Of a DNA stretch of 64,000 bases, positions 1-8,746 are shown one piece after another. A program made the position numbers and the translations under genes. The notes under the pieces were generated by a model. The model had not been told where the DNA came from and ran no database searches. It was given only the letters and a program-made list of their open reading frames with translations. Every line of letters starts with the position of its first letter. The stretch's first letter is position 1. Origin of the DNA: Dactylosporangium sp. AC04546 (GTDB lineage: Bacteria; Actinomycetota; Actinomycetes; Mycobacteriales; Micromonosporaceae); assembly GCF_022095675.1 (NCBI RefSeq), contig NZ_JAHYSG010000014.1:62001-126000 (forward strand), given 5' to 3'.

Positions 1-1
1 G

Positions 2-997
2 GTGACCACCGTCCTCAGCCAGGGCGGCACGGTCACCCAGCGCTGGCTGCCCGTCGGCCGGGTCGGGCTCTACGTGCCGGGCGGCCTGGCGGTGTACCCG
101 TCGAGCGTGGTCATGAACGTCGTCCCGGCGCAGGCCGCCGGGGTCGAGTCGATCGCGGTCACCAGCCCGCCGCAGAAGGACACCGGCCTGCCCAACGTCA
201 ACATCCTGGCCGCGTGCGCGCTGCTCGGCGTCGACGAGGTCTACGCGGTGGGCGGGTCCCAGGCGATCGCCATGTTCGGCTACGGCTACACCGACGAGGA
301 GCCGGCCTGCGCGCCGGTCGACATGATCACCGGGCCGGGCAACGTGTGGGTGACCGCGGCCAAGCGGCTGCTGCGCGGCACGGTCGGCATCGACGCCGAG
401 GCCGGGCCGACCGAGATCGCGATCCTGGCCGACGACAGCGCCGACCCGCGGCACGTCGCCGCCGACCTCATCAGCCAGGCCGAGCACGACCCCCTCGCCG
501 CGAGCGTGCTGGTCACGTCGTCGACAGCGCTGGTCGAGGCGGTCGAGGCCGAGCTCGCCCGGCAGGTCGGCGCGACCAAGCACCTGCAGCGGGTCACCGA
601 CGCGCTGACCGGCGCGCAGTCGGCGATCGTGCTCGTCGACGACCTGGAGCAGGGCCTGCGGGTGGTCGACGCCTACGGCGCGGAGCACCTGGAGATCCAG
701 ACCCGCGACCCGCGGGCCGTCGCCGAGCGGGTCCGCAACGCCGGGGCGGTCTTCGTCGGCGCCTGGTCGCCGGTGTCGCTCGGCGACTACTGCGCGGGCT
801 CCAACCACGTGCTGCCGACCGGCGGCTGCGCCCGCCACTCGTCGGGCCTGTCGACCCAGACGTTCCTGCGCGGCGTGCAGCTCATCGAGTACTCGCACGA
901 CGCCCTCCGCGAGGTCGCGGACCACGTCATGGCCCTGTCCGACGCCGAGGACCTGCCGGCGCACGGCGCCGCCGTGAAGGTGAGGTTCAACCAGTGA
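2..997 (+). CDS. hisD: Histidinol dehydrogenase, 5' end outside window
   Basis: Histidinol dehydrogenase catalyses the last two oxidations of histidine synthesis (L-histidinol to L-histidine, NAD-dependent, zinc enzyme, cytosol). 331 residues are present; the family usually has about 430-440, so roughly the first 100 residues lie upstream of base 1 and the apparent GTG at 2 is internal. Visible family blocks are VGLYVPGG, the segment around [35 protein letters not shown] and the C-terminal [15 protein letters not shown] with zinc-ligand-type residues. It is the first gene seen of the his operon; only about 80 bp separate it from hisC. Confidence 0.96.
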   Translation: MTTVLSQGGTVTQRWLPVGRVGLYVPGGLAVYPSSVVMNVVPAQAAGVESIAVTSPPQKDTGLPNVNILAACALLGVDEVYAVGGSQAIAMFGYGYTDEEPACAPVDMITGPGNVWVTAAKRLLRGTVGIDAEAGPTEIAILADDSADPRHVAADLISQAEHDPLAASVLVTSSTALVEAVEAELARQVGATKHLQRVTDALTGAQSAIVLVDDLEQGLRVVDAYGAEHLEIQTRDPRAVAERVRNAGAVFVGAWSPVSLGDYCAGSNHVLPTGGCARHSSGLSTQTFLRGVQLIEYSHDALREVADHVMALSDAEDLPAHGAAVKVRFNQ

Positions 998-1029
998 CCA
1001 GTCCGGAGCGAAGCGGAGGGGCTGGTCAC
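994..1029. other. Inverted repeat across the hisD stop codon
   Basis: GTGACCAG (994-1001), which contains the hisD stop, is the exact reverse complement of CTGGTCAC (1022-1029), giving an 8-bp stem with a 20-nt loop. The loop carries the first copy of the CCGGAGCGAAGCGGAGGG repeat. It could be an mRNA hairpin that limits decay or read-through between hisD and hisC. There is no T-run, so a classical terminator is unlikely. Confidence 0.5.
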
Positions 1030-1074
1030 CATGAGGCACAGCTTCAAGGCACGGGGCCGGAGCGAAGCGGAGGG
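1003..1074 (+). repeat. 18-bp direct repeat in the hisD-hisC gap
   Basis: CCGGAGCGAAGCGGAGGG occurs at 1003-1020 and identically at 1057-1074. Each copy holds the heptamer GCGAAGC, known as an unusually stable DNA mini-hairpin. Each ends in a Shine-Dalgarno-like GGAGGG: copy one lies 9-10 nt before the ATG at 1031, copy two 3-4 nt before the hisC GTG at 1078. The copies therefore seem to supply ribosome-binding sites as well as being repeats. Confidence 0.7.
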
Positions 1075-1081
1075 CACGTGA
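1031..1081 (+). CDS. Possible 16-codon coupling peptide upstream of hisC
   Basis: ATG at 1031 opens a 16-codon frame, [16 protein letters not shown], whose TGA (1079-1081) overlaps the hisC GTG (1078-1080) in the GTGA arrangement used at other junctions of this operon. A GGAGGGG ribosome-binding-like sequence precedes it. The product is basic with a single histidine, so it is not a classical His-rich attenuator peptide; translational coupling to hisC is the simplest reading. Chance is possible because part of the frame is made from the 18-bp repeat. Confidence 0.35.
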   Translation: MRHSFKARGRSEAEGT

Positions 1082-2154
1082 CGTCGCTGGATGACCTGCC
1101 GCTGCGGGACGAGTTGCGGGGGATGTCGCCGTACGGTGCGCCGCAGCTCGAGGTACCGGTGCGGCTCAACACCAACGAGAACTCCCACCCGCTGCCCGAG
1201 GCCGCCGTCGCCGAGATGGAGAAGGCGCTCTCGGCGGTGCTGCGCGACCTCAACCGCTACCCCGACCGCGACGCGGTGGCGCTGCGCACCGACCTCGCCG
1301 CCTACCTCCGGCACGGCCTGACCTGGAAGCACGTCTGGGCGGCCAACGGCTCCAACGAGATCCAGCAGCAGCTGCTGCAGGCGTTCGGCGGCCCGGGGCG
1401 CACCGCGCTCGGCTTCACCCCGTCCTACTCGATGCACCCGCTGCTCGCCGCCGGCACCGGCACCGCCTGGGTCGACGGGCGCCGCGGGGAGGACTTCGGC
1501 CTGACCGCCGAGCACGCCGTCGCGAAGGTGCGCGAGCACCGGCCCGACGTCGTGTTCCTCTGCTCGCCGAACAACCCGACCGGCACCGCGCTGCCCCTCG
1601 ACGTCGTCGAGGCGGTCGTCGGGGCCACCGACGGCATGGTCATCGTCGACGAGGCCTACGCGGAGTTCGCCCGGCCGGGCACGATCTTCGCGCTGAGCCT
1701 GATCGAGCAGCACCCGCGGCTGGTGGTCACCCGCACGATGAGCAAGGCGTTCGCGCTCGCCGGTGGGCGGGTCGGCTACCTCGCCGCCGACCCCGCCGTG
1801 GTGGACGCGGTGCAGCTCGTGCGGCTGCCGTACCACCTGAGCGCCCTCACCCAGGCCGCGGCCCGGGCCGCGCTCGCGCACACGGCGGCGCTGCTGTCCA
1901 CGGTGGACGCCGTCAAGGCCGAGCGCGACCGGATCGTGAGCACGCTGCGCGGCTGGGGCCTCCCGGTCGCCGACAGCGACGCCAACTTCGTGCTGTTCGG
2001 CGCGCCGCGCGGCGACGCGAAGGGGGTCTGGCAGGCCCTGCTCGACCGGGGCGTGCTCATCCGTGACGTCGGTGTCCCGGGCTGGCTGCGGGTGACCGCC
2101 GGCACGACCGAGGAGACGACCGCCTTCCTGACCGCACTTGAGGAGCTGCTGTGA
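1078..2154 (+). CDS. hisC: Histidinol-phosphate aminotransferase
   Basis: PLP-dependent fold-type I aminotransferase converting imidazole-acetol phosphate and glutamate to L-histidinol phosphate. 358 residues, normal for HisC. The N-terminal block [13 protein letters not shown], the [12 protein letters not shown] motif, IVDEAYAEF and the lysine loop [17 protein letters not shown] are visible. The frame is open far upstream, but the family begins near [12 protein letters not shown], so GTG 1078 fits, with GGAGGG just before it. Its TGA overlaps the hisB GTG. It could act on aromatic substrates too, but the his context argues for HisC. Confidence 0.95.
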   Translation: MTSLDDLPLRDELRGMSPYGAPQLEVPVRLNTNENSHPLPEAAVAEMEKALSAVLRDLNRYPDRDAVALRTDLAAYLRHGLTWKHVWAANGSNEIQQQLLQAFGGPGRTALGFTPSYSMHPLLAAGTGTAWVDGRRGEDFGLTAEHAVAKVREHRPDVVFLCSPNNPTGTALPLDVVEAVVGATDGMVIVDEAYAEFARPGTIFALSLIEQHPRLVVTRTMSKAFALAGGRVGYLAADPAVVDAVQLVRLPYHLSALTQAAARAALAHTAALLSTVDAVKAERDRIVSTLRGWGLPVADSDANFVLFGAPRGDAKGVWQALLDRGVLIRDVGVPGWLRVTAGTTEETTAFLTALEELL

Positions 2155-2765
2155 GCCGTACCGCCCGGATCGAGCGCGTCACCAAGGAGACCAAGGTCTC
2201 CGTCGAGCTCGACCTCGACGGCACCGGGGTGGGGGAGATCTCCACCGGCGTGGGCTTCTACGACCACATGCTCAACCAGATCGCCAAGCACGGCGGGTTC
2301 GACCTGCGCGTGCACACGGTCGGCGACCTGGAGATCGACGCCCACCACACCGTCGAGGACACCGCGCTCGCGCTGGGCGCCGCGTTCGCCGAGGCGCTGG
2401 GCGACAAGGCGGGGGTCACGCGGTACGGGCACGCCCAGGTCCCGCTCGACGAGGTGCTCGCCTCGGCCGTGGTCGACCTGTCCGGCCGCCCCTACGTCGT
2501 GCACGACGAGCCGGCCAACATCGCCCCGCACATCGGCGGGAACTACCCGACCAGCCTCACCCGCCACATCTGGGAGTCGTTCGGGCACAGCGCGCGGGTC
2601 ACGCTGCACGTCAGCATCCTGCGGGCCGGCCGCCACGGCGCCCAGCCCGACGCCCACCACATCGTCGAGGCGCAGTTCAAGGCGGTCGCGCGGGCGCTGC
2701 GCCAGGCGTGCGCGATCGACCCGCGCAACGCCGGCGCCGTGCCGAGCACGAAGGGCGCGCTGTGA
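2151..2765 (+). CDS. hisB: Imidazoleglycerol-phosphate dehydratase
   Basis: Dehydrates D-erythro-imidazoleglycerol phosphate to imidazole-acetol phosphate (di-manganese enzyme, 24-mer in known relatives). 204 residues, the size of the monofunctional actinobacterial enzyme; no phosphatase domain is fused, so histidinol-phosphate phosphatase must be elsewhere. The twin metal-binding motifs are present: [13 protein letters not shown] with [14 protein letters not shown], and [13 protein letters not shown]. Start GTG 2151 overlaps the hisC stop by 4 bp. Confidence 0.96.
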   Translation: MSRTARIERVTKETKVSVELDLDGTGVGEISTGVGFYDHMLNQIAKHGGFDLRVHTVGDLEIDAHHTVEDTALALGAAFAEALGDKAGVTRYGHAQVPLDEVLASAVVDLSGRPYVVHDEPANIAPHIGGNYPTSLTRHIWESFGHSARVTLHVSILRAGRHGAQPDAHHIVEAQFKAVARALRQACAIDPRNAGAVPSTKGAL

Positions 2766-2914
2766 GTATCGCGCTGCTGGCCCTGGCCGGGCTGCTGCTC
2801 GGCGGCGCCCTCTCCCTGCGGCAGCAGGGCAGCAAGCTGGGCTTCGGCATCACCCTCGCGCTCGCCGTGCTGGCCGCCGCGGGTGGCCTCCTGTGGCTGT
2901 ACGGGAAGGACTGA
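2762..2914 (+). CDS. Small two-helix membrane protein in his operon
   Basis: A 50-residue frame starting with GTG 2762 overlaps the hisB stop (GTGA) and ends one base before the hisH start. It consists of two hydrophobic segments (ALLALAGLLLGGAL and GITLALAVLAAAGGLLWLY) separated by a short basic turn, RQQGSKL, so it should sit in the membrane as a hairpin. Tight overlap on both sides indicates it is translated as part of the operon. I do not recognise a function; small membrane proteins at this position occur in related actinomycete his clusters as far as I recall. Confidence 0.7.
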   Translation: MSIALLALAGLLLGGALSLRQQGSKLGFGITLALAVLAAAGGLLWLYGKD

Positions 2915-2915
2915 C

Positions 2916-3539
2916 GTGTCCAAATCGGTGGTCATCCTCGACTACGGCTCGGGCAACCTGCGCTCGGCCGAGCGGGCGGTCGCGCGCGTCGGGGCCGACG
3001 TGGAGGTCACGGCCGACCTCGCCAAGGCGGCACGGGCCGACGGCCTGGTCGTGCCGGGCGTCGGCGCGTACGCGGCCTGCATGGCCGGCATCGACGCGCT
3101 CGGCGCCGGCCCGGTGATCGCCGAGCGGGTCCGCGCCGGCGCCCCGGTGCTCGGTATCTGCGTCGGCATGCAGATCCTCTTCGACGAAGGCGAGGAGCAC
3201 GGCGTGGTCACCAAGGGCCTCGGCCTGGCCCCGGGCGCGGTGACCGTGCTCCACGCGCCGGTCGTGCCGCACATGGGCTGGAACACGGTGGACTGGCCGG
3301 CCGACTCGGTCCTCGGCGCCGGCATCCCGCCGGGCACGCGGTTCTTCTTCGTGCACTCCTACGCCGCCACCCCGAACGAGGCCCAGGCGGCCGCCGGGGT
3401 GCGGGTGGCGACCACGACGCACGGTGAGCCCTTCGTCGCCGCTTTCGATTCAGATGTACTGCGGGCAACCCAGTTCCACCCGGAGAAGTCCGGCGATGCG
3501 GGCGCGACCCTGCTCGCCAACTGGCTGGGCACCCTGTGA
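2916..3539 (+). CDS. hisH: Imidazole glycerol phosphate synthase, glutaminase subunit
   Basis: Class I glutamine amidotransferase that supplies ammonia to HisF for making imidazole glycerol phosphate and AICAR. 207 residues. The catalytic triad is visible: Cys82 in GICVGMQILF, and His188 and Glu190 in QFHPEKSG; the oxyanion motif PHMGWN is also present. GTG 2916 is one base after the preceding small gene. Its partner HisF lies about 1.2 kb downstream, with two small genes and priA between them. Confidence 0.96.
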   Translation: MSKSVVILDYGSGNLRSAERAVARVGADVEVTADLAKAARADGLVVPGVGAYAACMAGIDALGAGPVIAERVRAGAPVLGICVGMQILFDEGEEHGVVTKGLGLAPGAVTVLHAPVVPHMGWNTVDWPADSVLGAGIPPGTRFFFVHSYAATPNEAQAAAGVRVATTTHGEPFVAAFDSDVLRATQFHPEKSGDAGATLLANWLGTL

Positions 3540-3661
3540 ACCTCGGCCGGTCGCTGCGCAAGCGCCTGCCCTGGCACCTGCGCCTGCTGATGCTGCTGCC
3601 GGGCAAGCGCTGGGTGGCGGCGCGGGCCGCGCGCAGCGTGGCCCGCCGGGTCGTGAAGTGA
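3536..3661 (+). CDS. Possible 41-residue basic peptide
   Basis: GTG 3536 overlaps the hisH stop in the same GTGA manner as the real genes of this operon and opens 41 codons ending at TGA 3659-3661. The product is very basic: MNLGRSLRKRLPWHLRL, then LLMLLPGKRW and an Arg/Ala-rich end. It has one weakly hydrophobic segment. No family is recognised. The stop-start overlap favours translation, but length and composition allow chance. Confidence 0.4.
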   Translation: MNLGRSLRKRLPWHLRLLMLLPGKRWVAARAARSVARRVVK

Positions 3662-3668
3662 GTCCGTC

Positions 3669-3983
3669 GTGAGCAAGGAACGGGCGCGGCGGCGGGCGGT
3701 GCTGGAGGCGGAGCGGGCCGAGCGCCTGCGCCGGGCCGAGCGCAAGCGGCAGCGCCGGGCCGCGGTCCGGCGGCTGGTGCCGAAGGTCCGGGTCGGGCGG
3801 ACCGGTAAGCTCTTCGCGCGCCGGTCGCGCGCCCAACGCTCGGCCATCGCCATGTTCGTGCTGGTGGCGCTGGCTCTCGTCTGGCTGCTGATCGACTCGG
3901 TGGCGGCGAGGATCGGTCTCAGCGCGTTCATCGTCGTCGCCACTCCGGCCCTCACCGTGCTCGTCCTTGACCGCCGGCTCTGA
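3669..3983 (+). CDS. Small basic membrane protein in his operon
   Basis: 104 residues from GTG 3669. The first half is strongly basic and helical (repeated ERARRR, AERLRR and ERKRQRR patterns, residues 1-50), probably a cytosolic amphipathic helix. Two transmembrane segments follow: [17 protein letters not shown] and [18 protein letters not shown]. It sits between hisH and priA, 17 bp before the priA start. No known domain is recognised; a membrane-anchored, nucleic-acid- or protein-binding role would be speculation. Confidence 0.75.
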   Translation: MSKERARRRAVLEAERAERLRRAERKRQRRAAVRRLVPKVRVGRTGKLFARRSRAQRSAIAMFVLVALALVWLLIDSVAARIGLSAFIVVATPALTVLVLDRRL

Positions 3984-4000
3984 CCGAAGGAACCGAACCC

Positions 4001-4729
4001 ATGGCACTGCAGCTCCTGCCCGCCGTCGACGTCGCCGACGGCCAGGCGGTCCGTCTCGTCCAGGGCGCCGCCGGCAGCGAAACGACCTACGGCGACCCGC
4101 TGGAGGCCGCGCTGGCCTGGCAGCGGCAGGGTGCCGAGTGGATCCACCTCGTCGACCTCGACGCCGCGTTCGGCCGCGGCTCCAACGCCGAGCTGCTGGC
4201 CGACGTGGTCCGCCGGCTCGACGTGCAGGTCGAGCTGTCGGGGGGCATCCGCGACGACGCGTCGCTGCGGGCCGCCCTGTCGACCGGCGCGACCCGGGTC
4301 AACCTGGGCACCGCCGCGCTGGAGAACCCGGACTGGTGCGACCACGTCTGCGCGACGTACGGCGAGCAGGTCGCGGTCGGGCTCGACGTCCGCGGCCACC
4401 AGCTGGCGGCCCGCGGCTGGACCAAGGAGGGCGGCGACCTCTTCGAGGTGCTCGACCGCCTGGAGCGGGCGGGCTGCGCGCGGTACGTGGTCACCGACGT
4501 CATGCGCGACGGCACGCTCACCGGCCCCAACCTGACCCTGCTGCTGGAGGTCACCGGCCGCACCAAGAAGCCGGTCATCGCCAGCGGCGGCGTGTCGAAG
4601 CTCGACGACCTGCGCCAGCTCGCCGCGCTCGAGCCCGCCGGGGTGGAGGGCGTGATCGTGGGCAAGGCGCTGTACACGGGGGCCTTCGACGTCGCCGAGG
4701 CACTCCAGGTGCTGGAAGAGTCGGCATGA
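4001..4729 (+). CDS. priA: Bifunctional phosphoribosyl isomerase (HisA/TrpF)
   Basis: (beta/alpha)8 enzyme isomerising both ProFAR (histidine) and phosphoribosyl anthranilate (tryptophan). 242 residues; [18 protein letters not shown] with the catalytic Asp near residue 10, VELSGGIRD and [12 protein letters not shown] are visible. In actinomycetes this gene normally does the work of both hisA and trpF, and no trpF is seen among the trp genes here. The ATG is preceded by GAAGGA. Its stop overlaps the hisF start. Substrate duality is inferred from lineage and context. Confidence 0.93.
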   Translation: MALQLLPAVDVADGQAVRLVQGAAGSETTYGDPLEAALAWQRQGAEWIHLVDLDAAFGRGSNAELLADVVRRLDVQVELSGGIRDDASLRAALSTGATRVNLGTAALENPDWCDHVCATYGEQVAVGLDVRGHQLAARGWTKEGGDLFEVLDRLERAGCARYVVTDVMRDGTLTGPNLTLLLEVTGRTKKPVIASGGVSKLDDLRQLAALEPAGVEGVIVGKALYTGAFDVAEALQVLEESA

Positions 4730-5487
4730 CGGTCGCCGTCCGCGTCATTCCCTGCCTCGACGTCGACGCCGGCCGGGTGGTCAAGGGCGTCAACTTCGTC
4801 AACCTCCGCGACGCCGGCGACCCGGTCGAGCTGGGCGCCGCCTACGACGCCGCGGGCGCGGACGAGCTGGTGTTCCTCGACGTCACGGCCTCCTCCGACG
4901 GGCGCGCGACGATGCTCGACGTCGTCCGCCGTACCGCCGAGACCGTCTTCATCCCGCTGACGGTGGGCGGCGGCGTGCGCACCGTCGCCGACGTCGACAC
5001 GCTGCTGCGCGCGGGCGCCGACAAGGTGGGCGTGAACACGGCGGCGATCGCCCGCCCCTCGTTGATCTCCGACATCGCCGAGCGCTTCGGCAACCAGGTG
5101 CTGACCCTGTCGCTGGACGTGCGCCGCAACCCGGCCCAGCCGAGCGGCTTCGAGGTGACCACCCACGGCGGCCGCCGCGGCGCCGAGCTCGACGCCGTCG
5201 AGTGGGCCGAGCGGGTCGCGACCCTGGGGGCGGGGGAGATCCTGCTGAACTCGATGGACGCCGACGGCACCAAGGACGGCTTCGACCTGGAGCTCATCCG
5301 GGCCGTCCGGGCGGTGGTCACGATTCCGGTGATCGCCAGCGGCGGCGCGGGGAAGGTCGAGCACTTCGCCCCGGCCGTGGCGGCGGGCGCCGACGCGGTG
5401 CTCGCGGCGAGCGTCTTCCACTTCGGCGACTTCGCCATCGGCGACGTCAAGGCCGCGCTGCGCGAGTCGGGCCACCCGATCCGCTGA
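4726..5487 (+). CDS. hisF: Imidazole glycerol phosphate synthase, cyclase subunit
   Basis: Cyclase partner of HisH: uses ammonia and PRFAR to form imidazole glycerol phosphate and AICAR. 253 residues, (beta/alpha)8 barrel. The N-terminal motif [19 protein letters not shown], with the catalytic Asp near residue 12, [27 protein letters not shown] and [13 protein letters not shown] identify it. ATG 4726 overlaps the priA stop by 4 bp. It is the last gene of the operon; a 23-bp inverted repeat follows. Confidence 0.96.
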   Translation: MTVAVRVIPCLDVDAGRVVKGVNFVNLRDAGDPVELGAAYDAAGADELVFLDVTASSDGRATMLDVVRRTAETVFIPLTVGGGVRTVADVDTLLRAGADKVGVNTAAIARPSLISDIAERFGNQVLTLSLDVRRNPAQPSGFEVTTHGGRRGAELDAVEWAERVATLGAGEILLNSMDADGTKDGFDLELIRAVRAVVTIPVIASGGAGKVEHFAPAVAAGADAVLAASVFHFGDFAIGDVKAALRESGHPIR

Positions 5488-5525
5488 CCCGCGCGGGCCT
5501 CCACGCCCCCCACGCCCCAACCACG

Positions 5526-5600
5526 CGCGATCTTGGAGTTGTGGTCCCTGATTTGTCCGACTTGGCATGACATTTCCGGGACCACAACTCCAAGATCGCG
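5526..5600. terminator. 23-bp perfect inverted repeat between convergent genes
   Basis: Arms 5526-5548 and 5578-5600 are exact reverse complements (23 bp) with a 29-nt loop. The inner ends read GTGGTCCC and GGGACCAC. It lies between hisF (+) and a membrane-protein gene (-), as expected of a bidirectional terminator. There is no T-run, usual for actinomycetes. The same GTGGTCCC/GGGACCAC-type core recurs in the hairpin at 10240-10279, so it may also be a dispersed repeat. Confidence 0.75.
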
Positions 5601-5621
5601 GAGCGTTGGGGTGGGTGGGGG

Positions 5622-6110
5622 TCAGTCGCCGCGCTTGCCGGACGCGGTGGCGATGCCGACGATCCAGCCGACCCACAGGCCGTAGCTGGTGCCGGCCGAC
5701 GTCGCCTGCAGGGCGTGCAGGAGGGTCGGGTCGGAGGTCAGGAACTCGGTCACGAACGCGGCCAGGGCGGCGCCGAAGATCAGGGACGCCCAGCCGAGGA
5801 TGAACGCCCCGCCGCCACCGGTCACGGACTTCACCGCAACCGACAGGATCAGGGCCGTGAACAGGATCACGAGGAGGGCTTTGAGGTCGTTGGCCAGCAG
5901 TTCGCGGGCCGCCGCTCCCGAGCCGTCACGTGGGGTCAGCCACCAGCGGGGCCAGACCAGTTCGCGCAGGAACCAGCCCCAGACCGTGTCACCGCGCGAG
6001 TGGCGGTCCACCCACTCGGTGAAGATCTGGTTGCCGAAGATGAGCACGAGGAGCAGCGTCGCCAGGACGCCAGCACCTACCGCTGTCCGGGAGCGTCCGA
6101 AGAGGGCCAT
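5622..6110 (-). CDS. Membrane protein of unknown function
   Basis: 162 residues, starting at the ATG ending at 6110. A -10-like TACATT lies 7 bp before that ATG, suggesting a leaderless transcript and supporting this start. Hydrophobic segments: AVGAGVLATLLLVLIFG, ALLVILFTALILSVAV, FILGWASLIFGAALAAFV and YGLWVGWIVGIATA, so about four membrane passes. A Trp-rich loop (VWGWFLRELVWPRWW) lies between the first two. No family recognised. Confidence 0.75.
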   Translation of the reverse strand: MALFGRSRTAVGAGVLATLLLVLIFGNQIFTEWVDRHSRGDTVWGWFLRELVWPRWWLTPRDGSGAAARELLANDLKALLVILFTALILSVAVKSVTGGGGAFILGWASLIFGAALAAFVTEFLTSDPTLLHALQATSAGTSYGLWVGWIVGIATASGKRGD

Positions 6111-6196
6111 ACCAATGAATGTAAGGGGCGCCGCGGAAGTCCGCTGAAGTGAATGTGCTGAGTGAAAACCCGCTGGTAACCGGCCTTGAACTGGGG

Positions 6197-7144
6197 CTAC
6201 ACCACGTGAATGATGTCGTGACCGGCGTTCCACGCAAATGGGGCGGGGAAGACCGCCCGATGCTGCCAGGCGTCGCGCAGCGCGGCCACGGTGGCGCCGA
6301 TCGCCGGGCGCCCGCCGGCCGACGCGCGCCAGGCGACCGACACCCGCCGGGCCGCCTCCGGCGCGATCGGGCGGGCGACCACGCCGGCCGGTAGCGCGGT
6401 GCGGGCCAGCCGCGGCACGAACGCGACGCCGAGCCCCTCGGCGACGAACGTCAGCTGCGTCTCGAACTCGTTGACGAGGATCGTCGCCCGCACGCCGGGC
6501 ACCATCCGCGCCAGCCATTCGGAGCAGACGGTGCCGGGCTTCGAGCCGATCCACCGCTCGTCGCGGACCTCGTCGAGCGAGACCGGCCCGTCGAAGGCGG
6601 CGAGCCGGTGGTCGGCGGGCAGGACGAGGTCGCCGACGTCGAGCCCCAGTTCGACGTTGGCCACTCCCGCGGGGTACGTCACCGGGATCTCCAGCCACTC
6701 GTCGATGAGCGCCACGTCGACCGTCCCGCGCAGCAGCCCGTCGAAGCAGGCCGCCCGGTCGGCCTCCTGCACGGTCGGCTCCAGCCGGGGGTGGTCGCGG
6801 CCGAGCACCCGCAGCGCGTGGGGGAGCAGGCCGCGGCACGCGGTCGGGAACGACGCGATGCTCAGCCGGCCCGACACGGTCTCGCGGTGCGCGGCGAGCG
6901 CCGCCTCCGCCTCCTCGACCGCGGCGAGCACCCGCCCGGCGTGCTCGACCAGCACCCGGCCCGCCTCGGTGAGCCGCAGGGTCCGGCCGTCCTTCTCGAC
7001 GAGTGTGGCCTTGGTCTCCCGCTCCAGCTTCGCCAGGTGCTGGGAGATCGCCGACGGCGTGCAGTGCAGGGCGCCCGCCGCGGCCGTGACCGTGCCGAAC
7101 GTGGCCACCGCGCGCAGCGCCTGGAGCCGGGTCAGGTCAAGCAT
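6197..7144 (-). CDS. LysR family transcriptional regulator
   Basis: 315 residues. The N-terminal winged helix-turn-helix (about residues 5-62: LQALRAVATFGTVTAAAGAL, then SAISQHLAKLERE) is typical LysR, followed by a periplasmic-binding-like effector domain. It is divergent from the EamA exporter at 7218, the usual LysR-target arrangement. A TAGTAT hexamer (complement of 7151-7156) lies 6 bp before the ATG, so the transcript is probably leaderless. The effector is unknown; an amino acid or its analogue is a reasonable guess from the exporter neighbour. Confidence 0.9.
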   Translation of the reverse strand: MLDLTRLQALRAVATFGTVTAAAGALHCTPSAISQHLAKLERETKATLVEKDGRTLRLTEAGRVLVEHAGRVLAAVEEAEAALAAHRETVSGRLSIASFPTACRGLLPHALRVLGRDHPRLEPTVQEADRAACFDGLLRGTVDVALIDEWLEIPVTYPAGVANVELGLDVGDLVLPADHRLAAFDGPVSLDEVRDERWIGSKPGTVCSEWLARMVPGVRATILVNEFETQLTFVAEGLGVAFVPRLARTALPAGVVARPIAPEAARRVSVAWRASAGGRPAIGATVAALRDAWQHRAVFPAPFAWNAGHDIIHVV

Positions 7145-7217
7145 GAAGTGATACTAAAGCAACGATGCAGAAACGTGAGATTGTGCTTCACGGTACCGCG
7201 GCACAACGATCGAACGC

Positions 7218-8123
7218 ATGAGACCTCGCGACCTCGCCCTGGCCACGTTGGTCGCCGCCATCTGGGGCGTCAACTTCGTGGTGATCCACGTCGGGCTGGA
7301 CAGCATGTCGCCGCTGCTCTTCTGCGCGCTGCGGTTCGGCGTCGCGGCCCTGCCCGCCGTCTTCCTCGTCGGTAAGCCGAAGGCGCCGTGGCGCTGGGTC
7401 GTCGCGACCGGTGTGGCGCTCGGCGTCGTGAAGTTCTCGCTGCTGTTCGCCGGCATGGCGGCGGGCCTGCCGGCCGGGTTGTCGGCCCTCGTCCTGCAGA
7501 GTCAGGTCGTCTTCACGCTGGTCTTCGCCACGGTACTGCTGAAGGACCGGCCCGGCGGGCGGCGCGTCGGCGGCGTGGTGCTCTCCGGCGCCGGCATCGT
7601 CCTCATCGCGACCCAGCTCGGCCTCGACCGCCCGCTCGGCGCGTTCCTGCTGGTGGTCGCGGCCGGCGCCGCCTGGGGACTGGCCAACGTCGCGATCCGC
7701 AAGGCCGGCGCCACCGACATGCTGAACTTCATGGTGTGGGTCAGCGCGGTGGCCGCCCCGCCGCTCGTGCTGCTGACCCTCGCGGTCGACGGGCCGGGCT
7801 ACGTCTGGGGCGCGCTGCGGGGGCTGGACCTCGTCGCGCTCGGCGCGATCGCGTACATCGCCTACCTGAGCACGCTGTTCGGCTTCGGCGTCTGGGGCAA
7901 GCTGATCGCCCGCTACGGCGCCGGTACCGTGGCGCCGTTCGCCGCGCTCGCACCGGTCTTCGCCATCCTGTCGGCGGCGCTGCTGCTCTCGGAGGAGCTG
8001 CACTGGTACGACATCCTCGGCGGCGCGGCCATCCTGGGCGGTGTCCTGCTGGGCGCTACGCGACCGCCGGCTCCGGCGCAGCCGGCTCCGGCACCGTCAG
8101 TCGCGGCAGGAACAGCTGCGTGA
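7218..8123 (+). CDS. EamA/DMT family exporter
   Basis: 301 residues with ten hydrophobic segments and two EamA repeats: one opens LALATLVAAIWGVNFVVIHV, the second FLLVVAAGAAWGLANVAIRKAG. The AAxWGxNF motif is characteristic of DMT metabolite exporters of the YdeD/RhaT type, which export cysteine-pathway metabolites, amino acids or drugs. The short 73-bp gap to the divergent LysR gene should hold both promoters. Its last 68 bp overlap the convergent yczE-like gene. Confidence 0.88.
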   Translation: MRPRDLALATLVAAIWGVNFVVIHVGLDSMSPLLFCALRFGVAALPAVFLVGKPKAPWRWVVATGVALGVVKFSLLFAGMAAGLPAGLSALVLQSQVVFTLVFATVLLKDRPGGRRVGGVVLSGAGIVLIATQLGLDRPLGAFLLVVAAGAAWGLANVAIRKAGATDMLNFMVWVSAVAAPPLVLLTLAVDGPGYVWGALRGLDLVALGAIAYIAYLSTLFGFGVWGKLIARYGAGTVAPFAALAPVFAILSAALLLSEELHWYDILGGAAILGGVLLGATRPPAPAQPAPAPSVAAGTAA

Positions 8124-8688
8124 GCGGGCCGATGCCGAGCGCGTACAGCACGGTGGCGACGCCGACCGAGCCGCCGAGCAGCCAGCCGAGGGCCAGCACG
8201 CTCACCTCGACCGCGGTGCGGGCCAGCCGGATCGACAGCCGCGGGAACCGCCGGGCCAGGCCGGTCATCAGCCCGTCGCGCGGCCCCGGGCCCATCCGCG
8301 CCCCGATGTACAGCGCCGTGGCGAACCCGTTGAGCAGGATCCCGACTGCGACCAGCGCGCCGCGCAGCCACCACGCGCCGGCGTCGGGCACCAGCCGCAG
8401 CGCCAGGTCGGCGGCCAGGCCGATGACGATGACGTTGCTCACCGTGCCGAGGCCGGGCCGCTGGCGCAGCGGGATCCACAGCAGGAGCACGACCGCGCCG
8501 GTGATGATGACGACGGTGCCGAAGCTGAGCCCTGTGCGCTCGGACACGCCCTGGTGGAAGACGTCCCAGGGGTCCAGCCCGAGGTGCGCGCGGATCAGCA
8601 GGGCCATGCTCAGCCCGTACAGAACGAGGCCCAACTGCAGCTGGACGAACCGTCGGCCGAAGCGATTGGTCTTGCCTGACTCGCGCAT
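8056..8688 (-). CDS. yczE: YczE/YitT-like integral membrane protein
   Basis: 210 residues, about five membrane segments, with the family signature GLVLYGLSMALLIRAHLGLDPWDVFHQG and GFATALYIGARMGPGPRDGLMTG. I start it at the ATG ending at 8688 because a TAGGGT hexamer lies exactly 7 bp upstream (leaderless pattern); a longer in-frame start at 8730 would run through the candidate operator. YczE proteins are commonly paired with MocR-type regulators (YczR) in actinobacteria, as here. The transported or sensed compound is not known. Its 3' end overlaps the EamA gene by 68 bp. Confidence 0.85.
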   Translation of the reverse strand: MRESGKTNRFGRRFVQLQLGLVLYGLSMALLIRAHLGLDPWDVFHQGVSERTGLSFGTVVIITGAVVLLLWIPLRQRPGLGTVSNVIVIGLAADLALRLVPDAGAWWLRGALVAVGILLNGFATALYIGARMGPGPRDGLMTGLARRFPRLSIRLARTAVEVSVLALGWLLGGSVGVATVLYALGIGPLTQLFLPRLTVPEPAAPEPAVA

Positions 8689-8703
8689 GCATGCCACCCT
8701 AAG

Positions 8704-8732
8704 GCCAATCGACCGACCACAAAGAGCCAATT
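8704..8732. promoter_or_regulatory. Candidate MocR operator between yczE and its regulator
   Basis: GCCAATC (8704-8710) and GCCAATT (8726-8732) form a direct repeat with a 22-bp pitch, two helical turns, in the 58-bp gap between the divergent yczE and MocR genes. MocR regulators of the PdxR type bind direct repeats. The same heptamer GCCAATC recurs in the promoter region of the second MocR regulator in this window (42994-43018), which strengthens the reading. Confidence 0.5.
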
Positions 8733-8746
8733 AAGGGGGACTGGCC

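Noticed and set aside
214..1077. Long N-terminal extension of hisC through the hisD region
   Set aside because: The extension is an Arg/Gly-rich shadow of hisD; HisC homology begins at 1078, where a ribosome site and stop-start overlap are found.
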